In this document: positions 23,634 through 35,445 of the stretch, in pieces
How the letters are laid out: the number at the start of each line of letters is the position of its first letter
Numbering within the stretch: position 1 is the stretch's first letter
Assembly: GCA_016647705.1 (NCBI GenBank)
Contig: CM028327.1
Span: forward strand, 41,540,517 to 41,604,516
Reading direction: 5' to 3'
Length of the DNA stretch: 64,000 bases
Origin: Eucommia ulmoides
Lineage: Eukaryota > Streptophyta > Magnoliopsida > Garryales > Eucommiaceae
The notes under the pieces: model-generated
The model's database searches: none
What the model saw: the letters and a program-made list of their open reading frames with translations, nothing else
Told to the model about the DNA's origin: nothing
Position numbers and translations under genes: made by a program

Positions 23634-26600
23634 GATAGTAATCTCAACCAATCCATGTGGATATGATACCTGACCGAAAGGTCCATTATACTAAAACTTA
23701 ATCCGTACGCTTGCGGTGAAAGTGGCAACGCTGAAATTGCGGCCACCAACCTGTGCTCGCGACCTGCGCCTAACTTGACTGTCACCCTGGCTAGGGGTAC
23801 GAGCTTCTACGAAGCAAACCTCAGGTACACTGTGAAGCGGGACTAAGAAAGGACTTAAAAAAAAGAAGGGTCGAATAGAGGAGATGCCAAGAAAGGCTCA
23901 AGGCACACGTCGGCTGTAAGCTGAAGGGCGATTGGGACCCCTTCCCGGGGATCAGAGGCTTCCTCCACCCCTAGGAATTCGATGAGGGTTAACCTCCTTA
24001 CCGCATCCATTGCAACGATCTTCGCTGAAAATTCTGGAAGAGGATTCTTTCCGCCTGCTTCTCTCCTCAGAGGAAAACCCATGGGAAAATTTGTCAACAA
24101 ATACTGCGAATTCCACCGTGATCAAGGTCACACGACGGACGAATATTTTCAATTCTGAGAAGAAATTGAGGTCCTCATAAAATAGGGTATCTTGGACATT
24201 ACGTCCGTAGAGAGAACGCAGGCTCTGGGGAGGGCAGTCACCGAGATAAGCGCATGGGCCAACCGAGAAGGAAAAACCGTGGCCGACCTCTGCCAAGAAG
24301 AGAAGTTGAAGAATACGATGATGAATTGTGGGTAGACGGTGATATATACGTGATCCATGGCGACCTCAGCCTCAGTGGAGAGACGACCTCTTCCCAGAAG
24401 AGGTACGAAGGTAAAGCAAAAAGGAAAACTAATAAGGACATGTATGAGGTGAGCATAATTAATGCTTCCACGCACAACGTCATCTTCTTCAGTAAAGCCG
24501 ACCTCAGAGGGGTGCATGCTCCTTACGTGTCCTGGTAATTTCGGCCTTAATTAACCACTACAAAGTGGGAAGAATTGCGGGTAGACGGTGAGATAAACGT
24601 GATCCATAGCACCTCGGCCTCGGAAGAGAGACGATATCTTCCCGGAAGAGGTACGTGGGTAAAGCAAAAAGGAAAGCTAACGAGGACGTGTACGAGGTAA
24701 GCACAATTAATGCTTCCACACACAACGTCATCTCATTCAGTGAAGCCGACCTCAGAGAGGTGCATGCCCCCTCACGCGCCCTTGTAATTTCGGCCTTGAT
24801 TAACCACTACAAAATGGTAAAGATTCTAGTCGACGGAGGAAGCTACGGAGAAATTATCTTCAAGTGGGCATTCGACAGGATGAATGTGAACTCTGGCTCC
24901 ATGCAACCCACGACCTCTCCCCTTGTCGGTTTCGGTTGGGACAATGTGAGCTCCATTGGTTGGATCTTCTTACCCATCATGGTCGGCTCTAAGCCCACCT
25001 CGACCACGATCTGGGCTAAATTCCTCATTGTGGACCGACTTTCACTGTATAATGCAATCATTGGGCAACCAACTTTAGCGCCTTGAAGGCCGTGTCTTCC
25101 CCCTATCACCAATCGATGAAGTTTCCCATGGAAGATAGGGTGGGGAAAGTTAGAAGGATCAGGAAATAGTGAGGTCATGAGCCAGGAGGGTGCTTGAGAA
25201 AAGAAATTAGCAATCAATGGTCGGGATCGAGAACAACGAGGCCGAACTCATGGCCCAGTTCGATCCTAGAACCGTACCGATCGACGATCCTCGAGATGAG
25301 GATCCCCGTCCTCGACCCCACGAGAATCTGTTGAAAGTGTCCATCCACCCAACCATCAAGGGAAAGACTGTAAATGTAGGTGTCAAGCTCAGCACGGTGC
25401 AGCAAGAAAAGCTTACCAATCTCCTCAGGAAAAACTACGACGTGTTCGTTTGGTCTTACAACGAACTTCTTGGGATTGATCCAAATATAACCATACACAG
25501 TCTTCACACTGATCCCCATCATCCCCCCTTAAGGCAGAAAAAACAGAAATTTTACCCGGAGTGCCAGAAAATCATTGAGCAAGAAATGGATAAGCTGGTG
25601 AAATCTACCATGGTAGAGGAGGTTGAGTTCCCAGATTGGCTCTCCAACATCGTCCTCGTCCCTAAGGCTAGAAACAAATGGTGTCCCTAGGTGGACTTCA
25701 AGGATCTTAACAAGAAATGCCCCAATGATTTCTTCTTTTTACCGAGAATAGACTTGGTCGTAGACACCACGGCGGGACACAAGCTCCTGAGCTTCCTAGA
25801 CGCCTATGTCAGATATAATGAAATCCCCATGTTTTCTCTTGACAAGGGCAAGACCTTGTTCATCACAGACAGAGGCATCTGCTGCTAGAAGGTCATGCCC
25901 TTCGACCTCCGTAATGCCAAGGCGACCTATCAAAGGCTCGTGAATAAGATGTTCAAGAGAGAGATTGGATCAATAATGGAGGTTCACATAGATGATATAC
26001 TCATAAAAAGCACCAAAGCATCCGACCACATCATCCATCTCCATAAATGATTTGACATACTCCGAGCCCACCGCATGAAGCTGAACCCCTCTAAGTGTAT
26101 TTTCGGGGTCTCGGCGGGAAAGTTCTTGGGCTACATGGTGTCCTAGCACGGCGTTGATGCCAACCCCGATTAGATAAGTGATGTTCTCATAATGGTCTTG
26201 CCTCATACAAAGAAAGAGGTCCAAATGCTCACTAGGAGGCTGGCCACCTTGAACCGTTTCATTTCACATTCCTTGGAGAAATGCCTCCCTTTCTTCAAGA
26301 TTCTGTGGGACAACAAAACCTTCGAATGGACGTCAGAGTATGAGGCCATCTTCCAAGAGCTCAAAGCTTACCTCTCTTCGACGCTGCTACTAAGTACCCA
26401 CAAAAATATGGAAGAATTATTTTTATACATCATTGCTTTAGACACCGTAGTCAGTGCGACCCTTGTTCGAGAAGATAATGAAATCTAAAGACCAGTATAT
26501 TATTCGAGTCGAGTGCTGACAGATGCCGAGATGAGATACCAACGGTTTGAGAAGTTGACCTACGCCCTTCTCATCGCGTCAAGAAAATTGAGACAGTACT

Positions 26601-28680
26601 TCCAGGCACACATAATCGTGGTCCTTACTGATCAACTTTTGAGGCAAATTCTTCACTCTCTAGATGTCTCCGGGTAGCTCATGAAGTACAACCTCGAACT
26701 CGGCAAATTCCATATTGATTACTGGCCCAAAACAGCCATCAAGGGGCAAGTTCTGACCGATTTTATTGTCGAGCTGACCTTCCCAGAAGAGCACAGCTCG
26801 GATGACCAAGACTCTACCCGACAAGAGACTCATTTAGGCCCAGTAAAGGCACTGATCTCGGAAGAAACCTCATCCCATCTCGGATTGAATGATGATCTCG
26901 ACCCTGACAAATGGCAACTCTTTATGGACCGTTCTTCAAACGTAGGAGGTTATGGGGCCGAGATGGTTCTGGTGGCTCCAGACCGAGAAGAGATTGAATA
27001 TGCCCTCCGATTGAGATTACGAGCCACCAACAACGAAGCTAAATACGAAGTCATTCTCGCTGGACTAAGGCTAGCAAGAGAGTTCAATGCCAAAAATCTC
27101 CAAGTTCTATGCAACTCACAACTTGTGGTAAACCAAGTCAAAGGGGATTACATGGCTAAGGACCTAAGCATGACTGCTTATCTCGAAGGGTAAAGACATT
27201 AATGGAAAACTTCAAAAATGTCCAAGTGAACCAAATTCCCTAAGAAGAGAATAGGCACGCTGACGCTCTGGCCAACCTAGCCTCCGCGGTGGAATTTACC
27301 CTAAAGAGAAGTGTCCCCGTCGAATACTTAGAGAAACCAAGTACATCTATCTCTAACCAGGTGTCCACCATATGTACCATTGATGACGGTCCGACCTGGA
27401 TGGACCCTATAAGGGATTATCTCCAATACAGAACACTATCATCCGATCCCACAGAGGCCAGGAGAATACGATATTGGGCTACAAGGTATGCCCTCATCAA
27501 TGGGATGTTCTACTAATGATCCTTCTCGGGTCTATATTCCCATTTTCTGAGGCCGGAAGAGGTTAATTATGTAATGAGAGAAATTCATGAAGATATGTGT
27601 GGCAACCACTCAAAATGGAGGTCCATGGTTCATAAGCTCATTCGACATGGATACTTCTAGCCAGATATGAACAAAGACTCCATGGAATTCGCTAAAAAAT
27701 GCAACAAGTGCCAAAGGCTTGCCTTCCATCCTCAACTGCCCCCAACAGTCCTTGTTCCTGTGACAAGTCCGTAGCCCTTCGCCCAATGAGGCATTGACCT
27801 TTTAGGGCCATTCCCTCAAGGGACTAGACAGAAGAAGTTCTTTATTGTTGCGATCAACTATTTCAAGAAATGGGTAGAGGCTAAGCCCCTTGTGCAGATC
27901 TCAAAAGAAAGGATCAAAGACTTTGTCTGGGAAAGCATAGTCTGTCATTTCAGAATACCTAAGGCTATCATCTCCGACAATGGGAAACAATTCAACAATG
28001 ATCTCTTCACAGAATTTTGTGCTGGGCTGGGGATCCAGACCCACTTCGCCTCTCCCGGCCATTCTCAAGTCAACGGATAAGTGGAAGTGACTAACCGTAC
28101 CATCCTTCATGGGCTCAAGACTAGGCTGGGTAAATCAAAGGAAAGATGGGTTGAAGACGTGTATTCCGTTCTCTTGGCATATCACACTACGACAAGGGCC
28201 TCTACAGGAGAAACCTCTTTCACAATGACCTTCGGATCAGAGGTCGTGATCCCTACCAAGATCGGCATGCTTTTTCCCTAGATAACAGTGGTCTTCAGTT
28301 TGGATAAGAACAATGTCATATTGGCTCTTAACCTTGATCTTCTCGAGGAAAAACGAGAACGTGCTTGTGTGCGACAAGTATCTTATCAACAAACGGCAGC
28401 TAGGTACTATGACAAAAGGGCCCGCCCTCGATCATTTAACGTTAGCGACCTTGTCTTCCGAAAAGTAACCCTAGCCACCAAGGATCAAACTGCAGGTAAG
28501 TTAGCTCCGACCTGGGAAGGGCCTTAGCACGTCACTCGCATTGCCCGTCCTGGCACCTATAAGTTGGAAATGAAAAAAGAAGTCCCCTTGAGACATCCCT
28601 GAAATGCAAAGCACCTAAAGCATTACTACCCCAGAGAGGAAGTTTCAGTGGGCTTGTAAAAATTTCACTTTTGAAACTTG

Positions 28681-31300
28681 TAATGAAACTATTTATCAAT
28701 GGAAGAGATGTTTGGTTCAACATGTTCTTTATTCTTCAAATTTTGCTAACAATGGAGAAGGGCAGCCATCTCAGATAGGGACGAGCGTCCCTCCTCGCTA
28801 TCTCCAGAGTAAAAAGGTGGGATGAGTAACACTTTGTCCCATATCGGACGGGGACGTGCAGCCCCCAGCCCTTCGCCAAAGAAAACGACATCCTGGCGCA
28901 CAACACCAAGGGTGATCTCCAAGAATAAACATCATCCCGACATGCAGCGTCAAGGGTGATCTACAAGAAGGAGTCTATCCCGGCGCATCCAATCGAGGGT
29001 AAAATTAGACCCCCTACACAAGTCGATAGTTTATGCCCGAGCACCGACCTTGGTCGTCCTCTAACGGCGAAATATCGATTGGGTCTGAGGGCCTACAGAC
29101 AAGCATCCCAACCCTGACTGTCGAGCTGAACTCAGGCGACATAAAAGGACGGTGCTCTTGTAAGGATGAATTGGGATAACCTGAAAAGACTCAGGAATGA
29201 GTCTTACTAAGGAGAACCCATCTATGACCAGCCAAAGGGGGCCGACCAAAGGTCATCCCCCTAGAGACTGCGAGGGCCAGAAGTTATATGAGTACCCCCC
29301 CAGGGTTAAACCCTACCACCCGAGCTCTGCTCGGATGCTAGGCTGGGGGGGCAGAGAAGATATGGATATAGTGAAACGACATAGAACGGTGGCTCAGCCA
29401 AGAAGAAGTGCGAACCAAGAAGGAAAAATCATGATCTCTTCTAGGTGACTTGGCCAAAAAGGTGTGTGAGCCCAGAAGGGAGAAACGCGAAAAATTACAA
29501 ACACCAAGAGTAGCAGGCGTCTTTAGGTCATACTAGGCCTAGATCTCCGTGACCAAGAAGGTTACAGCCCTAACGAATCTCTCCTATCGGCATGCCGAGA
29601 TGAGTTCAAATGAGCATACTTTCGAGAACGGGCGGGGCTGTATGAGTTGGGCTCAGGCATTCGTCTGGGATTAGCTAAGAGGCCGGGATCAGACAACGAT
29701 CCAACCCCGGCTATGTGCTAAGATCAGATCTCATGTCGATCCTAAGGCACTCTACAAACTTTAAACTACATCGCTGTAAACAAATGCCCTTAACAGGACA
29801 TCTGGCATGAAGCCTGAAGTAGAAAAAAAAAAAAACAAAAAAAAAAACGGCTAAGTAACAAGGATTATCCGTCTAGAGCCTAGTACCACCAAGATCGAGA
29901 AGAGTTGGGAAGTTGAAGCTTTATCGCACATCCAATCAACTTAGGCAAAGGATAAAAGACGGACATAACAACAAAAATATCCAAGTCTATAAAAATAACT
30001 GAGCAGGACTCAGGTCTATCTCCGAGATGAGCTCAGATAGTTTACCGAGCAGAAGCCAAGCTCTGTGCTCAGGCACCTTGCCGAGCTCAGATTCCTTACC
30101 CATTCTGGTCGTTGCCGAGATTAGCCGAGGGGCAAAACTCTGCCGACGAGCGGAGAAATCATTGCTGCTCCAAAGGGGACAATCTCCTAAGAATAGATAA
30201 AAATTGGAGAAGTCAAAGAAAATAATGCAAGTATTTAAAAATATATCAAGCAAAGATAAAAAGTAGAGGTGGTCATGGGCCCGAGGGCCCGCCTAGCCCG
30301 AATGGCCTGACCTTGTTTTTTAGGGCTTGGGCCTAGGGTTTAAGCCAATGGGTAGGGCCTCGACCTAAGTATTAGAGGCCAATCAAATTTAGGGCCGGAC
30401 TTCGGTAAGGCCAAAAAAATTTAAGGCTGGCCCAAAAAATAATTAAATATAAATACACACATATATTATACACCCAAGACATGAAGACAACCCTAGTTCC
30501 CTAATTTTGTTCATGTCGCGCTGCTGGAAAGGGAGAAGTGAGAAGTGAGAGAGACACAACGCTAACCCTAAATCACTCAATTCCCCACCGCCGTTGGAGA
30601 GAAAGAGAAATCTGACCTTGTTTTTTACTTTCCCGCCATCGCCGCTGCTGAACACAACCCTAACCCTAAACCAACAGTATTTCACGCGTACAGAACTCTT
30701 GTTCGTTTTTGAATTTTTTTCGACCTCTCTCTCGTTCGTTTCCAACTTGTCGTTGAACGCCGCCGCTATAAATTTCAGGTAACGCCGCCGCCTACTTATG
30801 TTCTTTTCTGCTTCAGTTCTGTTCGTTTTGTTCTATTTTTGTTGTGTTCATTTTGTATTTTGTTCTCTATTCGTTTTGTGTTCTGTTCGCACTTCTTTGT
30901 TCATTTTGTGATCTATTCGTTTTGTGTTCTGAGTGTTTTGTTTTCTGTTTACCATATTATTGTTTTGTATTCTATTTGTTTTGTGTTCTTTACAGGGCTG
31001 GGGGGCCCTAGGTATTTTTATAGGACTGGGGGCCCTAAGGTCGGGCTTTAGGCTTAGATTTTGTTTGTAGGGCTAGGCTTGGGTATGGAATTAAGGCCCG
31101 ACCACAGGACAGGGTCTGGCTCGGGCCTAGCATTTTTTTGTAATACCCTAGTATAAGCCCGGCCCGACCTATGACCACCCCTAATCAAAAAGGTCTTCAT
31201 TCATTTAAATTGTCATTACAAATGAAGGGTCCCAAAGCCCATTACAAAATGCCCTTGCAAGGTAAAGGGGCAGGGACACAAAAGAACAAAATAAAAAAAA
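28681..31300 (+). mobile_element. 3' untranslated region of the Tat-type element, with a hAT-like insertion
   Basis: No sense coding region is recognisable between the integrase end and the antisense ORF block. Moderate-GC, degenerate retroelement sequence carries words such as GAGATGAGCTCAGAT. A G-rich word (GGCTGGGGGGGCAGA, about 29,340) resembles a polypurine tract, but no LTR starts after it. The 921-bp hAT-like element sits at 30,264-31,184. Confidence 0.5.
30264..31184. mobile_element. 921-bp hAT-like non-autonomous element
   Basis: Inverted ends are TAGAGGTGGTCATGGGC (left) and GCCCGACCTATGACCACCCCTAA (right). Subterminal GGGCTTGGGCCTAGG-like inverted blocks extend about 120 bp. An imperfect 8-bp duplication, ATAAAAAG / TCAAAAAG, flanks it (6 of 8 match), as expected for hAT. 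The core carries a promoter- and 5'-leader-like stretch with GCCGCCGC, TATAAATTTC and many TTCGTTTTGTGTTCT repeats, but no transposase. It may be a deletion derivative or hold a captured gene 5' end. Confidence 0.65.
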
Positions 31301-33195
31301 ATACGAGTGCTAAAAAAAAATCGGGACTGATTTTTTTGGGATGAAGTAGAGCAGCCTACTAAGCGGCAGTGGAGAGGCCAACTTAATTTTCTCCGACTTT
31401 GGGCTTACCTTTGGGCTTACCTTGCCCTGCCTCGGACTCGCTCTGTCCGATCTCTGCCTCGCCCTATCTAGATTCAATCTTACCCTGCCTGGCCTCGACA
31501 TTCTTCTGCTCGGTTCAACTTCTCTCTCAGAGTCAGAGAAGTCCATGCCAATCTTGTCAACCGGGAAATTCGGATATTGGTGGTGCAGGTTACGGATAGT
31601 ATACCTATGGCCATCATCCACCATCTCCATGGCCAACTTTATTTTCATTTTCTCATAGGCCGGGGTGAGCTTCCACTTCTCCACGGCTTCCTCATCCGCT
31701 TTAGCAATGGCTTCACTTTGTTGTTGTTTCATCTTCTACATCCTCTCACACATGGTAGCGGGGTCAGCCTTAAGCTTGCCGAGCTGGGATTGATGCCCCT
31801 TCTTCTCACCAGACAACTTGGTCACCACTGCCCTGAAGTCGCTCTCACTTCTCATCAGTTTCATGGATTGATCGTGGAATCTCTTCAGTTGAGCCACGTG
31901 CTGCGCACGGTCATCTTTAAGATCATTCTCACTCTTCAAGGCCGATAGGAGGTGCATAGACACGGAGGCAGCCTTGAAAAACATCTCCATGACAGATGTC
32001 AAGGACTTAGCCAAAAATAAAAATGCAAAAAAAGGATCAAGAAAAATTTTGGTGTCGTGAAAAGTCTTAATGACATAACATTCTTCTGCAGCTCAGTAGT
32101 TATTTTCATGTCCTACTTAGAGTCAATTCACTCATGGTCTTGGGGATGCATGATGAGGTGGATGAAGCTTGGCAGTAGCTCGGGAGGATTTAGGATCCTC
32201 CGATCAAGGGGGAGACCTGTGTCCGGCACGGAAAAAGTGGCAGAGGCATGAATCATGCTCAGCTGAAGGACGTCAGATGTTGCCCTCCTTCCACAGGTAC
32301 CTCCGAGATAATCCGCTCTGCCCTAACTTTATTTGGGCCCTCAGCCTCAACATATACCACATTTCGCTTCCCCTTTGTCTTGGACCTCTCTGGTGACACT
32401 TTTCTCAGCCGAGGACAGAAAGGCCAACTCCGGCTGAGGGGTGTTTGTCTTCTCGGCGTCACCCTCGTTGACACCAACGCTTCTCTCCTTAGTTGTTTTC
32501 TCCTAGGTGTTCCTCTCCTCAATGCAATCTCTACCCATCTCGAGGCCTCGTAAGGGGAACTCTGTACTGCAGTCAACTTTCTGCCCTCGGAAACTCCCTC
32601 CTGGGAAGCCCTTTCCTGGGGCTGAGATACTTGTCCTTTCTCGACAACCTCCTTTACTGCCTTGTCCTTCATAATTTTTCTTAGAGCAGCTTTGTCCATC
32701 TCTACCAAAGAAGTATCAGGACAATTAAAAAAAAAAAAAAAAAAACGCAAAAAAAAAAAAAAAACAAGTGTTCGAAAATTTCCGAGAAGGGGGGAGATTT
32801 TATCATTCTCAATTTTTGGGTCAATATCAAGTACCGGCAGTCCTGGGGTAATATAAAAGTGACAATCATAGAGGGTCGACTCCAACAGATGCTCGACATT
32901 GTTAAACTCGATTTTGAGAATAATATTCCTCTGTTGCTGGATAAAGGGGGCTCGGTTATATTCTTTTCCACTCACTTTCTCTGGAACTGCACAGAAGAAA
33001 ATACAGGAGAAAAATCAAGTTACAAAAAAATTCAAGACCAAAAACCGTTCACAGACAAATTAATTCTTATCTACAGTGCCCCACTCCATCGGGATAGGGT
33101 TGACCCTCTCCTTCTCCTCCATCGGGCTAAACTGCCAACTAGTGCCTCCAAGAAAAAAGAACTGGGGCTTCTAGTTTTTGACTGAAGATTCCAGG

Positions 33196-34745
33196 TGATA
33201 GGTGTAAAATACCTATCTAATTCTAAACTGAATTTGCCAGTTTTCGAGTATTTTATTGAAATTTGAATATCTTTTTAACTGTTTTTATTAGTCAGGAGAA
33301 GGGACGTAAACAATCGGCAAAATGAGCGAAATGGTGGAGAAAAGGGTAGCCAAAAGATAAAAAAAAAAAAAAAAAAAAAAAAGGTTTTCAAAGAACAGCG
33401 CAATTCCGCCTAGGCGAAATTTCCACCGCCTAAGCGGAAATCCGTCAGAAAGTTGATAGCGCTAAGAAGTTGAAATCCGCCTAGGTGAAGTTTCCACCGC
33501 CTAGGCGAAAATCCATCAGAAAGTTGCAAGGGTCGAAATATTTAATTCCACCTAGGCGAAGTTTCCACCGCCTAGGTGGAAATCCGTCAGAACGCTGGAA
33601 GTGTTGAACTACTGAAAATCCGCCTAGGCGAAGTTTTCACCGCCTAAGCAGAAATCCGTCAGAAAAAATAAGAGAATAAGTTAGTTCTCCACCTAGGCGA
33701 AGAAACCATCGCCTAGGCGGAATTCTAACCGACTTAAACTCCGCCTAGGCGAAGTTTCCACCGCCTAGGCCTATTTATACCCCTTTCCCACGTCTGAAAA
33801 AGATTGTTGATGAACCCTAACCCTAGTAGAGAGTTCTTAAGCTATATTTTGAAGATCAAGAAAGAGATTCATCATTCGGGCAAAGAAGATTCGCTTGCGG
33901 ACCGATCATTAGCGACAGTGAACCGTTTCACTTTCAGATTTAATCGTTCTTCTCTTGTTTTTATCTTTGTAATTACTTTTTCATATCTAAGAATGTTGAA
34001 TCCCTCTTATTTGGTATGGCATATGGCTAAGATCTTGTAGTATTAGTTAAATGTTACTTAGGTGTAATTGAAATCATGTAATTGTTAAGTTGAAGGAATT
34101 AATGTTACTTTAATGTGTTATTTGTCTAAATCCAATTGTGTTTACCATTATTCTTGATATTATGATTGTATTGATAGATCGAGAATACGGGGTTTGACAC
34201 TCGGGAGAGGTAACCCCGGATTCGGACTAGGGTAAATACAACGTGACGTTCTAACGACCCGGGAGGGCGTTAGAACGTATGCAATCCATGACGTTGGCTA
34301 AAGACTCACGCGACCTAGGGTCGTAAAGGCGTTGAAGGGGACTTATTCGTTGACACGAAGTCGTTTAATCCCCCGTCTTACACTCGGGAGAGGTAGCGGA
34401 GGAATTATCGATACATAAATTGTTGAAATAGATAGAAAACCATTATAGCTAACTTAATGATGTTGATTATGCATTATGTGAAAGAAATCAATACCTAAGT
34501 AATTAGTGTAATTAGAACTAACCTCATAGTTGTCGTTTATCTTAGAATATTAAATAGAAAACAAACAAATTATGATTAGTCGAGATAATATGAAACTATT
34601 TAAATCACAATACTCAACCGAATTACACGTCATTCCCAGTGGAACGATATCCAATCTTACAAAATCCATTATATTAAAACTTGATCTCGTATACTTGTGA
34701 GTACTCAATACCGCGAGGAGGATGGTGTAAATCCTCGCGCGTACA
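33196..34745 (+). mobile_element. Athila-type LTR with CCAGG on both sides (solo-like copy)
   Basis: It runs from TGATAGGTGTAAAATACC to CGCGCGTACA. CCAGG flanks it at 33,191-33,195 and 34,746-34,750, exactly as for a solo LTR, and Tat aORF sequence continues on both sides. It contains a GCCTATTTATACCCC TATA-like box (about 33,767) and a GCCTAGGC palindrome array. It is closely similar to the LTR at 44,486-46,115. Confidence 0.9.
33405..33775. repeat. GCCTAGGC palindrome array in the Athila LTR
   Basis: About seven repeats of the form CCGCCTAGGCGAAG(A)TTTCCACCGCCTAGGCGGAA separated by 20-40 bp variable sequence such as ATCCGTCAGAAAGTTG. Each unit holds two copies of the 10-bp palindrome CGCCTAGGCG or a near variant, arranged as an inverted pair able to form a stem. 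Confidence 0.9.
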
Positions 34746-35445
34746 CCAGGCCCTTAAGGAATTACTTCCTAGCGGTAATATAGCACCAACCCTTCCCAGA
34801 TGGCAGAGACTTAGGAAAGAAGAGGGACTTGAAGAGATCGATGGACGGCTCGATCCCTTCTACTCAGCAAATGACGTACGTGGCCACAAAGGCCCTCATG
34901 TAATTTGGAGCAAACTGTGATGGACGTTGATGGTATTCCGCGCAGAAGGCCCTTATCCAAGGGTGGATCGGGAAGCCAAAAGGCGTGACCAGTCTAATTT
35001 TTTATTTTTCTCACCGAGCTGGCCTAAGCTTCTGGGCTACATCATTTTGGTCCCATTGTCCTTGCTCTCCATCAGCTCGGTTGACCGTTCCTTATAGTTC
35101 AACGATAGAACCCTCAGCGTCTCATGTCCCATTTCCACGTTAAGGCTTGGGGGGCAACTGATATGGGTAAAATCATATTCCCTCCACGTGTCAGCCACCT
35201 GGACCAGATCTGCCACGTCACCAGTTTCACATCATGGTGACCTGGGGTAGTACGGTGTATAGACAGCCCGGATGCCTTCCCAGGTCAGTGGATATGAATC
35301 ACTTAGGATCTCTAAGCAGCAGCCTTCCTGAAGCATCATCCCGTGAGAATAAGTCGGCGCACCTGGACCGACCTGCGCCCAATTGCCCTGGCCGACCTGT
35401 CACCGTGGCAGGTCAGGCCCATGGGCTCCGGTATCTACAATAAAG
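34746..35445 (+). mobile_element. Duplicate of the Tat flank: aORF start, polypurine tract and partial LTR
   Basis: It matches 46,116-46,815 closely along its whole length: CCAGGCCCTTAAGGAATT, the antisense HPWIRAF-encoding part, GGCTTGGGGGGCAAC and the LTR from TGATATGGG. It passes near 35,445 into Athila internal sequence. Confidence 0.85.

Larger units (their letters stand above)
19974..23748 (+). mobile_element. Athila-type solo LTR inserted in the Tat gag, itself interrupted
   Basis: It starts TGATAGGTGTAAATTACC, like the Athila LTRs at 33,196 and 44,486, and ends GGCCACCA. A perfect 5-bp duplication, ACCTG, flanks it (19969-19973 and 23749-23753). Discounting the nested element at 21,573-23,633 the LTR is about 1.7 kb. 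It contains GC-rich CCACCGC..GGCGG modules and three tandem copies of an ACTCACG..CTTACACTCGGGA block. No internal region is present, so it is a solo LTR. Confidence 0.85.
18714..28680 (+). mobile_element. Tat-type Ty3/gypsy internal region: gag and pol (fossil)
   Basis: Parts in order: leader, gag (about 19.3-24.3 kb, split by a solo-LTR insertion), protease (about 24.6-25.1), reverse transcriptase and first RNase H (about 25.2-26.7), a second archaeal-type RNase H (about 26.8-27.3; DPDKWQLFMDRSS, ATNNEAKYEVILAGL), and integrase (about 27.4-28.6; HH-CC-like zinc region, FKKWVEAKPL, ISDNGKQF). A second RNase H next to the first is the hallmark of the Tat lineage. The element is broken at many points and not functional. 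Confidence 0.85.
31300..35120 (-). mobile_element. Antisense extra ORF (aORF) region of the Tat-type element (fossil), split by an Athila LTR
   Basis: The minus strand, opposite to gag-pol, carries coding-like sequence. It begins near 35.0 kb with GFPIHPWIRAF and CPSQLAPNYMRAF (Transposase_28-like) and resumes beyond the inserted LTR with NRAPFIQQQRNIILKIEF. It ends about 31.3 kb with a charged coiled-coil-like part (AIAKADEEAVEKWKL) and a Lys-rich tail. Antisense extra ORFs between integrase and the 3' LTR are known from Tat-lineage elements such as Retand and Grande. Their function is unknown. This copy is broken. Confidence 0.65.

Noticed and set aside
33405-33775. Regularly spaced repeats that could suggest a CRISPR-like array
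   Set aside because: The repeats are palindromic LTR modules of variable spacing in a plant retroelement, and the linkers themselves recur. No cas genes exist in this context.
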